In this document: piece by piece, positions 45,625 to 53,191 of the stretch
Numbering within the stretch: position 1 is the first letter of the stretch
How the letters are laid out: each line of letters opens with the position of its first letter
DNA from: Anaerobaca sp035448545
Lineage (GTDB): Bacteria; Planctomycetota; Phycisphaerae; Sedimentisphaerales; Anaerobacaceae
NCBI GenBank assembly: GCA_035448545.1
Contig: DAOTJE010000012.1
Location: 56,377 to 120,376, forward strand
DNA: 64,000 nucleotides
Reading direction: 5' to 3'
Translations under genes and position numbers: made by a program
The notes under the pieces: generated by a model
The model's database searches: none
Told to the model about the DNA's origin: nothing
The model's input: the letters and a program-made list of their open reading frames with translations, nothing else

Positions 45625-46908
45625 ATGGACCGTACCTCGGGAAAACTCATCGTTGGACTCACTGGATCTCTGGGCAGCGGCTGCACAACCCTGAGCAAGG
45701 CTCTTGAAGACAGAGGATTCAAGCGGGTTTCTATTTCCAGCCTGATAAAAGACAAATTCAGGGCGTTGCATCAAGGAAAAGAGCCCTCTCGGGCAAGCTA
45801 TGGACCCGACTGGCGAGCAGAACTCCAAGATATCGGGAACCGGGGCAGGCAAGGCGAGTTTGCTCAAGAGCGGAACAGCGGGGAAGATTTCAGGCCATAT
45901 TGGGTCCGACTCGCTCTGAGCAAGGTCAAGCCTGAAGAAGAGGACGTCGTAATCGATGGGATCAGAAATGCGGGGGAAGTGGAATGGCTACGGAACCGCT
46001 ATCGGAGTTTCTGGCTTGTGGCGGTCTTCGCTGATCAGAAGGTACGGTGGTCCCGTCTCAGAGAGACCTACGATCATGACGAGAAGGCATTTCTGCGCGA
46101 CGACCGCAGGGATTCTGGTGAGGAAGAGAGGAGCGGGCAAACCGTCCAACGCTGTGTGTATGAAGCAGACTATGTGCTCAAGAATGTGACCCCGATCGAA
46201 CCTCCGAGCAAGGTGAAGGCAGATCTGTTCACCCGTCTGGAAGAGCCGCTCAAGGGAATGAGAAAAGAAAAGGGGTTCCGGGGGCCACTTGCCGCCGAAG
46301 TCTTCATGGCCACCGCCGTGTCACAATCGCATGCGTCACAATGTCTTAAGAGAAAGGTCGGGGCCCTGATCGTTGACGACGAGAACAAGATTCCGTTGAG
46401 CGTAGGCTATAACGAGAATCCTGTCGGGATGGAATCTGGCTTTTCTCTTTACAGGCAGGTATGCCACAAGGATCGGGTAATGGCAAGCCGCCTCGAGAAA
46501 ATGACACCCTTCTTCTGCCCCGAGTGTGGGACAAAGCACGATGAAATCAGACCTCCATACGTATGTAACGGAAAGATGGCCGAGGGCCAGCTATGCAGAT
46601 GCAATCTGAAACAGAAGTTCTTTCCGAGTCGGGGCATCGAGTTGTGCACCGCGATCCATGCTGAGGAGCGCGCAATTCTCAGCCTGGGCGGAAGGAGTGC
46701 CGACGGGTGTACGATTTATGTCAACACATTCCCTTGCTTCCAGTGTGCAAGGCAGATTGTCAATGCCCCCATCAAGAAGGTGGTCTATGTTGAGGCATAC
46801 CCTATTGAAGAGGCGGTGGAGCTTCTGAAGGCAAATAACGTTGTGATCGAACCCTTCGAGGGTTTCAAGCCGCGCGTGTTCAATCAGGTTTTCAGGCAGG
46901 TGGAATAA
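45625..46908 (+). CDS. Anti-phage dCTP deaminase-like fusion (P-loop kinase + deoxycytidylate deaminase)
   Basis: 427 residues. N-terminal half is a P-loop nucleotide-kinase-like domain (GLTGSLGSGCTTL, residues 11-23; VVIDGIRNAGEVEWLR). C-terminal half is a zinc-dependent deoxycytidylate deaminase with HAEE (345-348) and PCFQC (370-374). Between them is a second cysteine-rich insert (CHKD...FFCPECGTKHD...YVCNGK...LCRC). This is the architecture of AvcD/DCD defence enzymes, which deplete dCTP/dCMP during phage infection. GC content and codon use look lower-GC than neighbours, consistent with transfer. Followed after 27 bases by a small zinc-ribbon gene. Confidence 0.85.
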   Translation: MDRTSGKLIVGLTGSLGSGCTTLSKALEDRGFKRVSISSLIKDKFRALHQGKEPSRASYGPDWRAELQDIGNRGRQGEFAQERNSGEDFRPYWVRLALSKVKPEEEDVVIDGIRNAGEVEWLRNRYRSFWLVAVFADQKVRWSRLRETYDHDEKAFLRDDRRDSGEEERSGQTVQRCVYEADYVLKNVTPIEPPSKVKADLFTRLEEPLKGMRKEKGFRGPLAAEVFMATAVSQSHASQCLKRKVGALIVDDENKIPLSVGYNENPVGMESGFSLYRQVCHKDRVMASRLEKMTPFFCPECGTKHDEIRPPYVCNGKMAEGQLCRCNLKQKFFPSRGIELCTAIHAEERAILSLGGRSADGCTIYVNTFPCFQCARQIVNAPIKKVVYVEAYPIEEAVELLKANNVVIEPFEGFKPRVFNQVFRQVE

Positions 46909-46935
46909 CGGCAGCGGTGGAAAGGAGGATAATCT

Positions 46936-47145
46936 ATGGCATACAGGTGCCCCAAATGTCAGAGATATGGCATGGAGTGGGACGCGCGCGCAAAGGTTCT
47001 CACATGCTGCTACAATACTTGCAGACATGTTATCCGCATGGGATCGCCGAAGAAGACCCCAAGCCCGGAAAAGATTTCTGCGGCGATCATCGAAGACTTT
47101 CGAGTGATCCACAACAAAACACTCGACGAGCCTGTTTGCATCTGA
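46936..47145 (+). CDS. Small zinc-ribbon protein next to the deaminase
   Basis: 69 residues with a strong SD (AAAGGAGG). It starts MAYRCPKCQRYGMEW and has a second pair CCYNTC, giving C-x2-C...C-x4-C, a zinc-ribbon pattern. The C-terminal half is helical (SPEKISAAIIEDFRVIHN). Same strand as, and 27 bases after, the deaminase, with the same lower-GC composition, so probably one operon. Not recognised as a named family; could be an accessory or regulator of the deaminase. Confidence 0.65.
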   Translation: MAYRCPKCQRYGMEWDARAKVLTCCYNTCRHVIRMGSPKKTPSPEKISAAIIEDFRVIHNKTLDEPVCI

Positions 47146-47206
47146 TGCGTCGTGCCAGCCCAATTCGGGACAGGACAGTGCAGGCGATGGTCATCGTCAG
47201 CCAGCT

Positions 47207-48151
47207 TCAAAGGACTTGGACCGCGAGCTTGCGTCGGGCCCGGGCCCAGGTGTGGGTATCGCTCCAGCCGTAGGCGCGGGCGGTGGCGACCGTCAGGGCT
47301 TGCCCCAGGGCGGTGCGGACCGGACGCTTCTCCGCCACCGCAGCCAGGAAGCCGGCCAGCAAGTAGTCGCCGCAGCCAACGGTTTCGATCACGCGACCCC
47401 GGCCGGTGGCGTGGCCGCTCCAGAGACCGTCCTTCGTTACAACCATCGCACCCTTCTTGCCCCGGCTGCACAAGACAATCTCGACTTTCCCCAGCAGGCT
47501 CCGCCCGGCCGACGCCAGTTTCGCCGTCGTGTCGGGTATCGGCGAGCCGAGCAGCTCGCTCAATTCTTCCACGTTTGGTGCGATCAGCCACGCCATTTGC
47601 GCATCAACGACCGCTTTAAGAACCGGCCCGTGTGTGTCGAGGGCCAGCCGCGCTCCTCGTTCGCGGCAGGCCTCCACGCACGCCAGGACCGGGTCCAGCA
47701 GGGGACCCGCGGGCATTGCTCCGGCAAACACGCAGATATCGTCCCGCCCGATAAGCCGGCACAGGTCGCGACGCAATCGTGCCAGCGACGAAGCCGACGC
47801 CAGTTCGCTCCTCTTGCGCAGGTGCATCTCCCGACCGCCGCGCGTGTCGGCGACGGTGACGTTCAGTCGCGTACGCCCCTCGGCGCGCGTCATCCGGACC
47901 CGCACATGCCCGCCCCATCGGGCGACGATCCTGCACATCTGCTCGTGGTCTTCGCTGCCCCACAGGCCGGCGGCAATGCTGGCGCAACCCATCCAGGCCA
48001 GCGCCGACGAGACGTTCAGCGCCTTGCCCGCCGGCCGGATCACCTGCTCGTCGATCTCGGCATGAAGGCCCCAGTCGAGACCGCGACCGCGACAACGGAC
48101 GTCCCACGCCGGCGACAGACCCACCGTGATGATCCGTCCTTCAGGTTTCAC
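47207..48151 (-). CDS. PfkB-family sugar kinase (1-phosphofructokinase-like)
   Basis: 314 residues with GTG 48151 (GGGTGG SD; open frame to 48235 would overlap the next gene). ITVGLSPAWDVRCRG and PAGKALNVSSALAWMG are the N-terminal PfkB motifs, VFAGAMPAGP is mid-domain, and VGCGDYLLAGFLAA is the catalytic GxGD segment with Asp. It phosphorylates a sugar phosphate, fructose 1-phosphate or tagatose 6-phosphate being usual. Last gene of the bamA-lpx operon. Confidence 0.8.
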   Translation of the reverse strand: MKPEGRIITVGLSPAWDVRCRGRGLDWGLHAEIDEQVIRPAGKALNVSSALAWMGCASIAAGLWGSEDHEQMCRIVARWGGHVRVRMTRAEGRTRLNVTVADTRGGREMHLRKRSELASASSLARLRRDLCRLIGRDDICVFAGAMPAGPLLDPVLACVEACRERGARLALDTHGPVLKAVVDAQMAWLIAPNVEELSELLGSPIPDTTAKLASAGRSLLGKVEIVLCSRGKKGAMVVTKDGLWSGHATGRGRVIETVGCGDYLLAGFLAAVAEKRPVRTALGQALTVATARAYGWSDTHTWARARRKLAVQVL

Positions 48152-48188
48152 TCGGTTAGTCCACCCATCGATGAATGCGCGGCCCGGA

Positions 48189-49202
48189 TCAGTCCCACTT
48201 GTGGCGTCGCACGGCGGTGAGAATCTTCTGGGCACACTTCAGGGCCGCCAGACCTTCTTCGGCGCTGACTTCCGGCGTAAAGGACCGGTCCTTGACGGCG
48301 CGGAGGAAAGCCTCCTGCTGGAGACGCACCGGCTCCTTGTCGTCGATCGGAAGCTGCTCGATGTGCAGCAGGTCCGGCCAGTTCACGCTCGTCCAGTCGA
48401 AGTCGCCCTTCTCGCGCTGCTGCTTGATCCACTCGACCACGTTCGTGTTCGGCGCCGTCTTGATGACGATCCCGCTCTTCTTGAGATAGTCGACGCTCAG
48501 ATAGGCCTGCCGCGAGAAGACGCGGACGCGACGCTCGGTCTTCAGCGCCAGCCGCGAGGCGGTGATGTTGGCGATGCACCCGTTGTCGAACGCGATCCGC
48601 GCGTTGCAGATGTCCTCCGCCCCTTCGATCACCCCGACGCCGACCGCGTCGACGCGCCGAACCTTGCTGGCGGCCAGCGACAGAATAATGTCGATATCGT
48701 GGATCATGATGTCCAGCACGACGCCGATGTCGGTCGAGCGGAACGGATAGGGACTGACGCGGTGCGCCTCGATGAACTTCGGCTCGATGCGGAGCCGCTT
48801 CATCGCCTGAACGACCGGATTGCAGCGTTCCGAGTGTCCGACCGCAACCACTGTATCGTAGCGCCGCGCCAGCGAGACGATCTTTCGTCCTTCCCGCACG
48901 CTCGCGGCCAGAGGCTTCTCGATCAGGACGGGGACCCGCTGCTTCAGGAAGATCCTGGCCAGTTGCAGATGGGTGACTGTCGGGGTCGCCACGGTCACGG
49001 CATCCACCTTGCCGAGAAGGTCGGCGCAATCGGTGTACGGCGTGCCCCCGTACTTCTCAGCCAGTTGTTTCGCCCGGTTCGCGTCCGTGTCAACCACGCC
49101 CACCAGCTCGCTGTCCGGCAACTGGCTGTAAACCTTGGCGTGGATCGACCCCATTTTGCCGGCGCCGACGACGGCCGTTCGAATCTTCGCTGTTTCGTCC
49201 AT
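48189..49202 (-). CDS. Gfo/Idh/MocA-family oxidoreductase in the lipid A operon
   Basis: 337 residues. Rossmann motif AVVGAGKMGSIHAKVY (about 10-25), the family motif VLIEKPLA and the active-site segment DIMIHDIDIILSLA (about 170-183). ATG 49202. It follows lpxA by 54 bases. In Acidithiobacillus and Leptospira the gnnA gene beside lpxA encodes such an enzyme; it oxidises UDP-GlcNAc at C3 so GnnB can aminate it, giving amide-linked lipid A. No GnnB-like gene is in the window, so this is a hypothesis. Confidence 0.85.
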   Translation of the reverse strand: MDETAKIRTAVVGAGKMGSIHAKVYSQLPDSELVGVVDTDANRAKQLAEKYGGTPYTDCADLLGKVDAVTVATPTVTHLQLARIFLKQRVPVLIEKPLAASVREGRKIVSLARRYDTVVAVGHSERCNPVVQAMKRLRIEPKFIEAHRVSPYPFRSTDIGVVLDIMIHDIDIILSLAASKVRRVDAVGVGVIEGAEDICNARIAFDNGCIANITASRLALKTERRVRVFSRQAYLSVDYLKKSGIVIKTAPNTNVVEWIKQQREKGDFDWTSVNWPDLLHIEQLPIDDKEPVRLQQEAFLRAVKDRSFTPEVSAEEGLAALKCAQKILTAVRRHKWD

Positions 49203-49256
49203 ACCTGTTTCCCGGTTCACCCACCTGCCCATCCGGCACCGGTCGAGCGTCCCGCT

Positions 49257-50066
49257 TCATGATCTCCGCAGGCTCTCCAGGTAGCGACCGAAGCGGTGTT
49301 CACTGCTGCGGAGGATGGCGTCCACGATCGACCGGACGTTCTCGTCGAGTCCGTCCTCCCGGGCCATGGCCCGCGCGGCGACGAGCAACGGCGTCCCTTC
49401 GCGATACAACCGTCGATACGCGTCGAAGATGCGCTCCTGCTGCTGCTCGTTGAGCCCGGCCCGGTGCAACCCGCGCTTGTTGACACCGCGAACGCACGAC
49501 GGGTAATGCCCACTGACCATCATGAACGGCGGCGCATCGTGCGTCAGGCCCGCCAGACCCGCCACAAAACACCACCGCCCCACCGTCACGAACTGGTGCA
49601 TGCCGGCCACGCCGCTGACCCAGGCCCCTTCTTCGATCTTGCCGTGACCGCCCACCTGCACGCTGTTGCTCAGAACGATGCGGTTCTCGAGGGTACAGTC
49701 GTGTCCGATGTGCGTCCCGACCATAATCAGGTTGTCGTTGCCGATCCGGGTGCAGGCATCTTCATACCGGCTCGGATGGATCGTAACGTTCTCACGGATC
49801 ACGTTGCGGTCCCCGATCACCAGCGTGCCGATTCGCTCGCCCGGATCGAACCCCAACACCTGAGGACAACAGCCGATCACGCTGTTCGGGTAGAAACGAT
49901 TTCCCTGTCCAATCGTGACGCGGTCGGCGATCACGACGTGCGCTTCGAGAACGGTCCCGGCACCGATCGACACGCCGTCTCCGACCACGCACAGAGGCCC
50001 AATGACCACGTCTTCTGCAAGTTGCACGTCCTTCCCAACGACTGCCGTGGGGTGTATCTTCGCCAT
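49257..50066 (-). CDS. lpxA: UDP-N-acetylglucosamine acyltransferase
   Basis: 269 residues with hexapeptide repeats of the left-handed beta-helix (VVIGPLCVVGDGVSIGAGTV), NVTIHPSR, the catalytic region MVGTHIGHDCTLENRIVLSN (His), GMHQFVTVGRWCFV, and the helical C-terminus. It transfers a hydroxyacyl chain from ACP to the 3-position of UDP-GlcNAc (or its 3-amino analogue), the first lipid A step. Lies 62 bases after lpxC-fabZ. Confidence 0.95.
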   Translation of the reverse strand: MAKIHPTAVVGKDVQLAEDVVIGPLCVVGDGVSIGAGTVLEAHVVIADRVTIGQGNRFYPNSVIGCCPQVLGFDPGERIGTLVIGDRNVIRENVTIHPSRYEDACTRIGNDNLIMVGTHIGHDCTLENRIVLSNSVQVGGHGKIEEGAWVSGVAGMHQFVTVGRWCFVAGLAGLTHDAPPFMMVSGHYPSCVRGVNKRGLHRAGLNEQQQERIFDAYRRLYREGTPLLVAARAMAREDGLDENVRSIVDAILRSSEHRFGRYLESLRRS

Positions 50067-50128
50067 CTTGTCGGTTCCTGCCTCTCACGGAGCTTGCGCT
50101 CGGAACAATCTCTCGGGCACGGGCCCGT

Positions 50129-51439
50129 TCACATCTTGTCGTCGTCCACGAGCATGAATTTGATCTCGGCCTCGGCGGCGACCGCGTCGCCGACCATGGC
50201 CGTACAGCGGCAATGGGCGGTCCGCTTCCGCAGCCGAATCGTTTCGGCCGACAGAATCAACTGGTCGCCCGGCACGACCGCTTTGCGCAGTTTGACGCCG
50301 TCCATGCTCAGCAGCAGCGCCAACTGCCCGGTGTGCTCCAGCTTCTGGGCAAACAGCAGGCCCGAGACCTGGGCCATCGCCTCGACGATCAGCACACCCG
50401 GCATGATCGGCGTCCCGGGAAAGTGACCCTGGAAGAAAATCTCGTTGAACGTCACGTTCTTGACGCCCCGGATCTTCGTGTCCCCCTCGATTTCAATGAT
50501 CTTGTCCACCAGAAGAAACGGATAGCGATGGGGCAGGATCTTCTGGATCCGACGGATGTCGAGCACCGCATCGGTCCCGAACCGCTCGATCCGGTCCTGC
50601 TGCTCGGCCTGCTCATAGAGCTTGCGGGCCAGTTGCTGATTCAGCGCGTGTCCGCTCTTGTACGCCACCACGCGTCCGATGATCGGCCGGCCCACCAGCG
50701 CCAGATCGCCGATCAGATCGACGATCTTGTGCCGGACGCACTCGTTCGGAAAACGGTACGTATTCTTGATCGGTCCGTCCGAGTCGATGACCAGAATGTC
50801 GCGCGGGCTGATGTGCGTGCCGATCCCGCGGGCCTGGAACTGGCGGGCCTCCACTTCGAGCAAAAACGTGCGGGCCGGCGCCATGGTGGTTTCGAAGCTG
50901 TCGGGAGTCAGCCGATAGCTGTAAATCTGCCGGCCGATCCCTGTATGGCCGCTGTAGTCCAGGTCGTAGGTGATGTTCAGCCCGGAGTCCGCGTACGGCA
51001 ACGCGTAGAGGGTCGCGTCGGCGGCGCTGACCGTGATGGGTTTCTTGATGACAAACTCACGGCGCGGGTTCTTCTGCTCGACGATCTCGGCGCGCTTGAG
51101 CGCCTGGAAGTAGTCCGCGCTGCTGCAGTCCAGCGCCGGCAGCTCGGGACCGTCGATCTCGACGATCAGATTGTCGATCTCCAGCGCGCTGATGGCCGCC
51201 ATGCAATGCTCGACGGTCTCGACGCTGACCTCGCCTTTCTTGATGCTCGTGCGTCGGCTGCGCTCCGCGACGTTGGGGACCAGGGCGGGGATGCGCACCG
51301 TCCCGGCGACGTCGGTTCGCACGAAGACCACGCCCGCGTCCTCCGGCGCCGGACGAAAAGTCACCCGCGCCTCCTCGCCCCCGAACAGGCCCTTTCCCGC
51401 CAGCTTTTCCTCACCCTTGATCGTCGTTTGCAGCTTCAC
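50129..51439 (-). CDS. LpxC-FabZ fusion
   Basis: 436 residues. Residues 1-285 are LpxC, the zinc deacetylase of lipid A synthesis: VETVEHCMAAISALEID (first His), ECVRHKIVDLIGDLAL (His and Asp), and GHALNQ. Residues 295-436 are FabZ, hydroxyacyl-ACP dehydratase of fatty acid synthesis: ILPHRYPFLLVDKI (His) and GHFPGTPIMPGVLIVEAMAQ (Glu). The fusion is known from Bacteroidetes and some planctomycetes and joins competing uses of hydroxymyristoyl-ACP. The start overlaps lpxD by 29 bases. Confidence 0.95.
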   Translation of the reverse strand: MKLQTTIKGEEKLAGKGLFGGEEARVTFRPAPEDAGVVFVRTDVAGTVRIPALVPNVAERSRRTSIKKGEVSVETVEHCMAAISALEIDNLIVEIDGPELPALDCSSADYFQALKRAEIVEQKNPRREFVIKKPITVSAADATLYALPYADSGLNITYDLDYSGHTGIGRQIYSYRLTPDSFETTMAPARTFLLEVEARQFQARGIGTHISPRDILVIDSDGPIKNTYRFPNECVRHKIVDLIGDLALVGRPIIGRVVAYKSGHALNQQLARKLYEQAEQQDRIERFGTDAVLDIRRIQKILPHRYPFLLVDKIIEIEGDTKIRGVKNVTFNEIFFQGHFPGTPIMPGVLIVEAMAQVSGLLFAQKLEHTGQLALLLSMDGVKLRKAVVPGDQLILSAETIRLRKRTAHCRCTAMVGDAVAAEAEIKFMLVDDDKM

Positions 51440-52460
51440 GTTGTTCTACCTTCGCCGTCAGGCGCTTCATCTGTTGAGCGAGTTTGGGCAGGCGGAACAC
51501 GTGCGCGAGGATCCGGGTCGCCTCTTTCACGTTCACCGCGGGCGACCAGGCGAGTCGCTCGCCCGCCGGCACATTGTTCATCACGCCGGCTTGCGCCCCG
51601 ACCATCGTGCCGGCCCCGATCTCGATATTGTCGGCCAGGCCCACCTGTCCGGCCAGGACCACTCCGTCGCCGACCCGACAACTGCCCGCTATGCCCACCT
51701 GCGCCGAGATCATGCAGCACTTGCCGATGACCACGTTGTGCGCGATCTGAACGAGATTGTCGATCTTCGTACCGGCGCCGATTATCGTATTGCCAAATTT
51801 CGCTCTGTCAACGCAGGTGTTGGCGCCGATCTCGACGAAGTCTTCGATCACCACGCCCCCGTTGTGCGGGATGAACCGCTGGCGGCCGTCAATGAAGGCG
51901 TATCCGAACCCCATCGACCCGATCGTGGTGTGGCTCTGGACGATCACGTGGTTGCCGATCGTGCACTGATGGTAGATCACCACGGAGCTGTCCAGCCGGC
52001 ACTGGGCGCCGATTCTCGTCCCTTCGCCAATGGTGCAGCCGGGACCGATCACCGTGCCGGGACCGATCTCGACGTGGTCGCCGATCACGACGTGGGGGCC
52101 GATGCTGACGTGGTCCCCGAGACGGACGTCGGCGCCGAGACGCGCCGTCGCGTCGACACCCTCGGCGGGCGGCGCCAGGCGCGGCGCGAAACCTTCCAGC
52201 GCCGTAATCAGGGCGGCGTTGACGTTGGGGACCACCAACTGGGGCGCCTGTACCCCGTCTATCGGCCTGGCGACGATTATCGCCGCCGCAGCGCACTTCT
52301 TCGCGGCCGCTTCATGCCTAGCATCCGTCACGAAGGCCACATCGGTCCCACCGGCCGTCGCCAGTGGCTGAACCGATGACACCACGTGGTCCAGGCCCGC
52401 CGGGCCACCGGCCACTTCGGCACCGAGTCGCTTCGCCAACTCTGCTACTGTCAAGGCCAT
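51411..52460 (-). CDS. lpxD: UDP-3-O-acylglucosamine N-acyltransferase
   Basis: 349 residues. An N-terminal uridine-binding domain (LTVAELAKRLGAEVAG) is followed by about ten hexapeptide repeats, IGSMGFGYAFIDGRQRFIPHNGGVVIEDFVEIGANTCVDRA, and the catalytic IDNLVQIAHNVVIGK (His). It adds the second acyl chain to lipid A. ATG 52460 has SD GGCGGGG; the frame opens 8 codons further. Confidence 0.95.
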   Translation of the reverse strand: MALTVAELAKRLGAEVAGGPAGLDHVVSSVQPLATAGGTDVAFVTDARHEAAAKKCAAAAIIVARPIDGVQAPQLVVPNVNAALITALEGFAPRLAPPAEGVDATARLGADVRLGDHVSIGPHVVIGDHVEIGPGTVIGPGCTIGEGTRIGAQCRLDSSVVIYHQCTIGNHVIVQSHTTIGSMGFGYAFIDGRQRFIPHNGGVVIEDFVEIGANTCVDRAKFGNTIIGAGTKIDNLVQIAHNVVIGKCCMISAQVGIAGSCRVGDGVVLAGQVGLADNIEIGAGTMVGAQAGVMNNVPAGERLAWSPAVNVKEATRILAHVFRLPKLAQQMKRLTAKVEQREAANDDQG

Positions 52461-52531
52461 TCGAACCCCGCCAAATCCATCCACACCATAGACCCTGTCC
52501 GAGCCGCTTGCGGCTCACCGCTTCCGCCTTC

Positions 52532-53128
52532 TCAGGGCACAAGGTTTTTGAGCTTGTCCAGTCGGGCGATCACCTCACTGGTCAGGTCGACACAGCCGTC
52601 GGCATAGAGAACCTTGTGCGTGCTAAACGTCGCCATCAATTCCTCGCTCGAGATCGGAAATTCCGGATCGGTTCGTTCCAGCACCACGTCCAATCCTTTC
52701 TCTTTGGCCAACGCCGCAACAATCTTGAGCGTTTCCTGGTATAGCTTCTCCATCCACTGCTTGTCTTCGGTCAGGCGCTGCTGCTTGAGAAACTCCTGCT
52801 GACTGTCCAGCTCGGCGCGGCCCTGAAGCACCGTCTGCAACTGCCGCAGGTAATCAGCCGTGCCCGCCTTGAGCGTCTTCAGCTCGGCCTCGGCCGCTTC
52901 GATCGTCTTGGCCTTGGCTTCCAGTTCGGCGCGGGCCCGATTCTGGCGGGCGAGCGCCTGGGTCCGATACTGCCCCTGCTGCTGGCATTCGTTGAACGCG
53001 GTTCGAATGCTGACCACACCGATACGCGACGCGGACGAGGGGGCGGCTGCGGCGCGGCCGTACTCGAAGGTCGCCAGCACGGCCACAATGCTCAGCACCA
53101 CACCCATCAGGATCGTTCGTCTGTTCAT
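52532..53128 (-). CDS. OmpH/Skp-family periplasmic chaperone
   Basis: 198 residues with a signal anchor (about 5-28), IGVVSIRTAFNECQQQGQYRT and long Ala/Glu/Gln-rich coiled-coil arms (about 60-140), then KEKGLDVVLERTD typical of OmpH/Skp. It holds unfolded outer-membrane proteins on their way to BamA, which is encoded 63 bases upstream. Confidence 0.9.
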   Translation of the reverse strand: MNRRTILMGVVLSIVAVLATFEYGRAAAAPSSASRIGVVSIRTAFNECQQQGQYRTQALARQNRARAELEAKAKTIEAAEAELKTLKAGTADYLRQLQTVLQGRAELDSQQEFLKQQRLTEDKQWMEKLYQETLKIVAALAKEKGLDVVLERTDPEFPISSEELMATFSTHKVLYADGCVDLTSEVIARLDKLKNLVP

Positions 53129-53191
53129 GTAATGTCCTTTCCTTTGTTCGGTCGGCCAACCGCTCTGGTGGCCGCAAAGATTCCGTTTCCG

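Noticed and set aside
45149..46908. tRNA-Gln as the integration site of the deaminase island
   Set aside because: The island lies beyond the 5' end of the tRNA, not at its 3' end, and no repeat of the tRNA 3' part was seen downstream.
47010..47591. Minus-strand ORF across the zinc-ribbon gene
   Set aside because: Runs antisense to the zinc-ribbon gene and out of frame with the PfkB kinase, without motifs or an SD.
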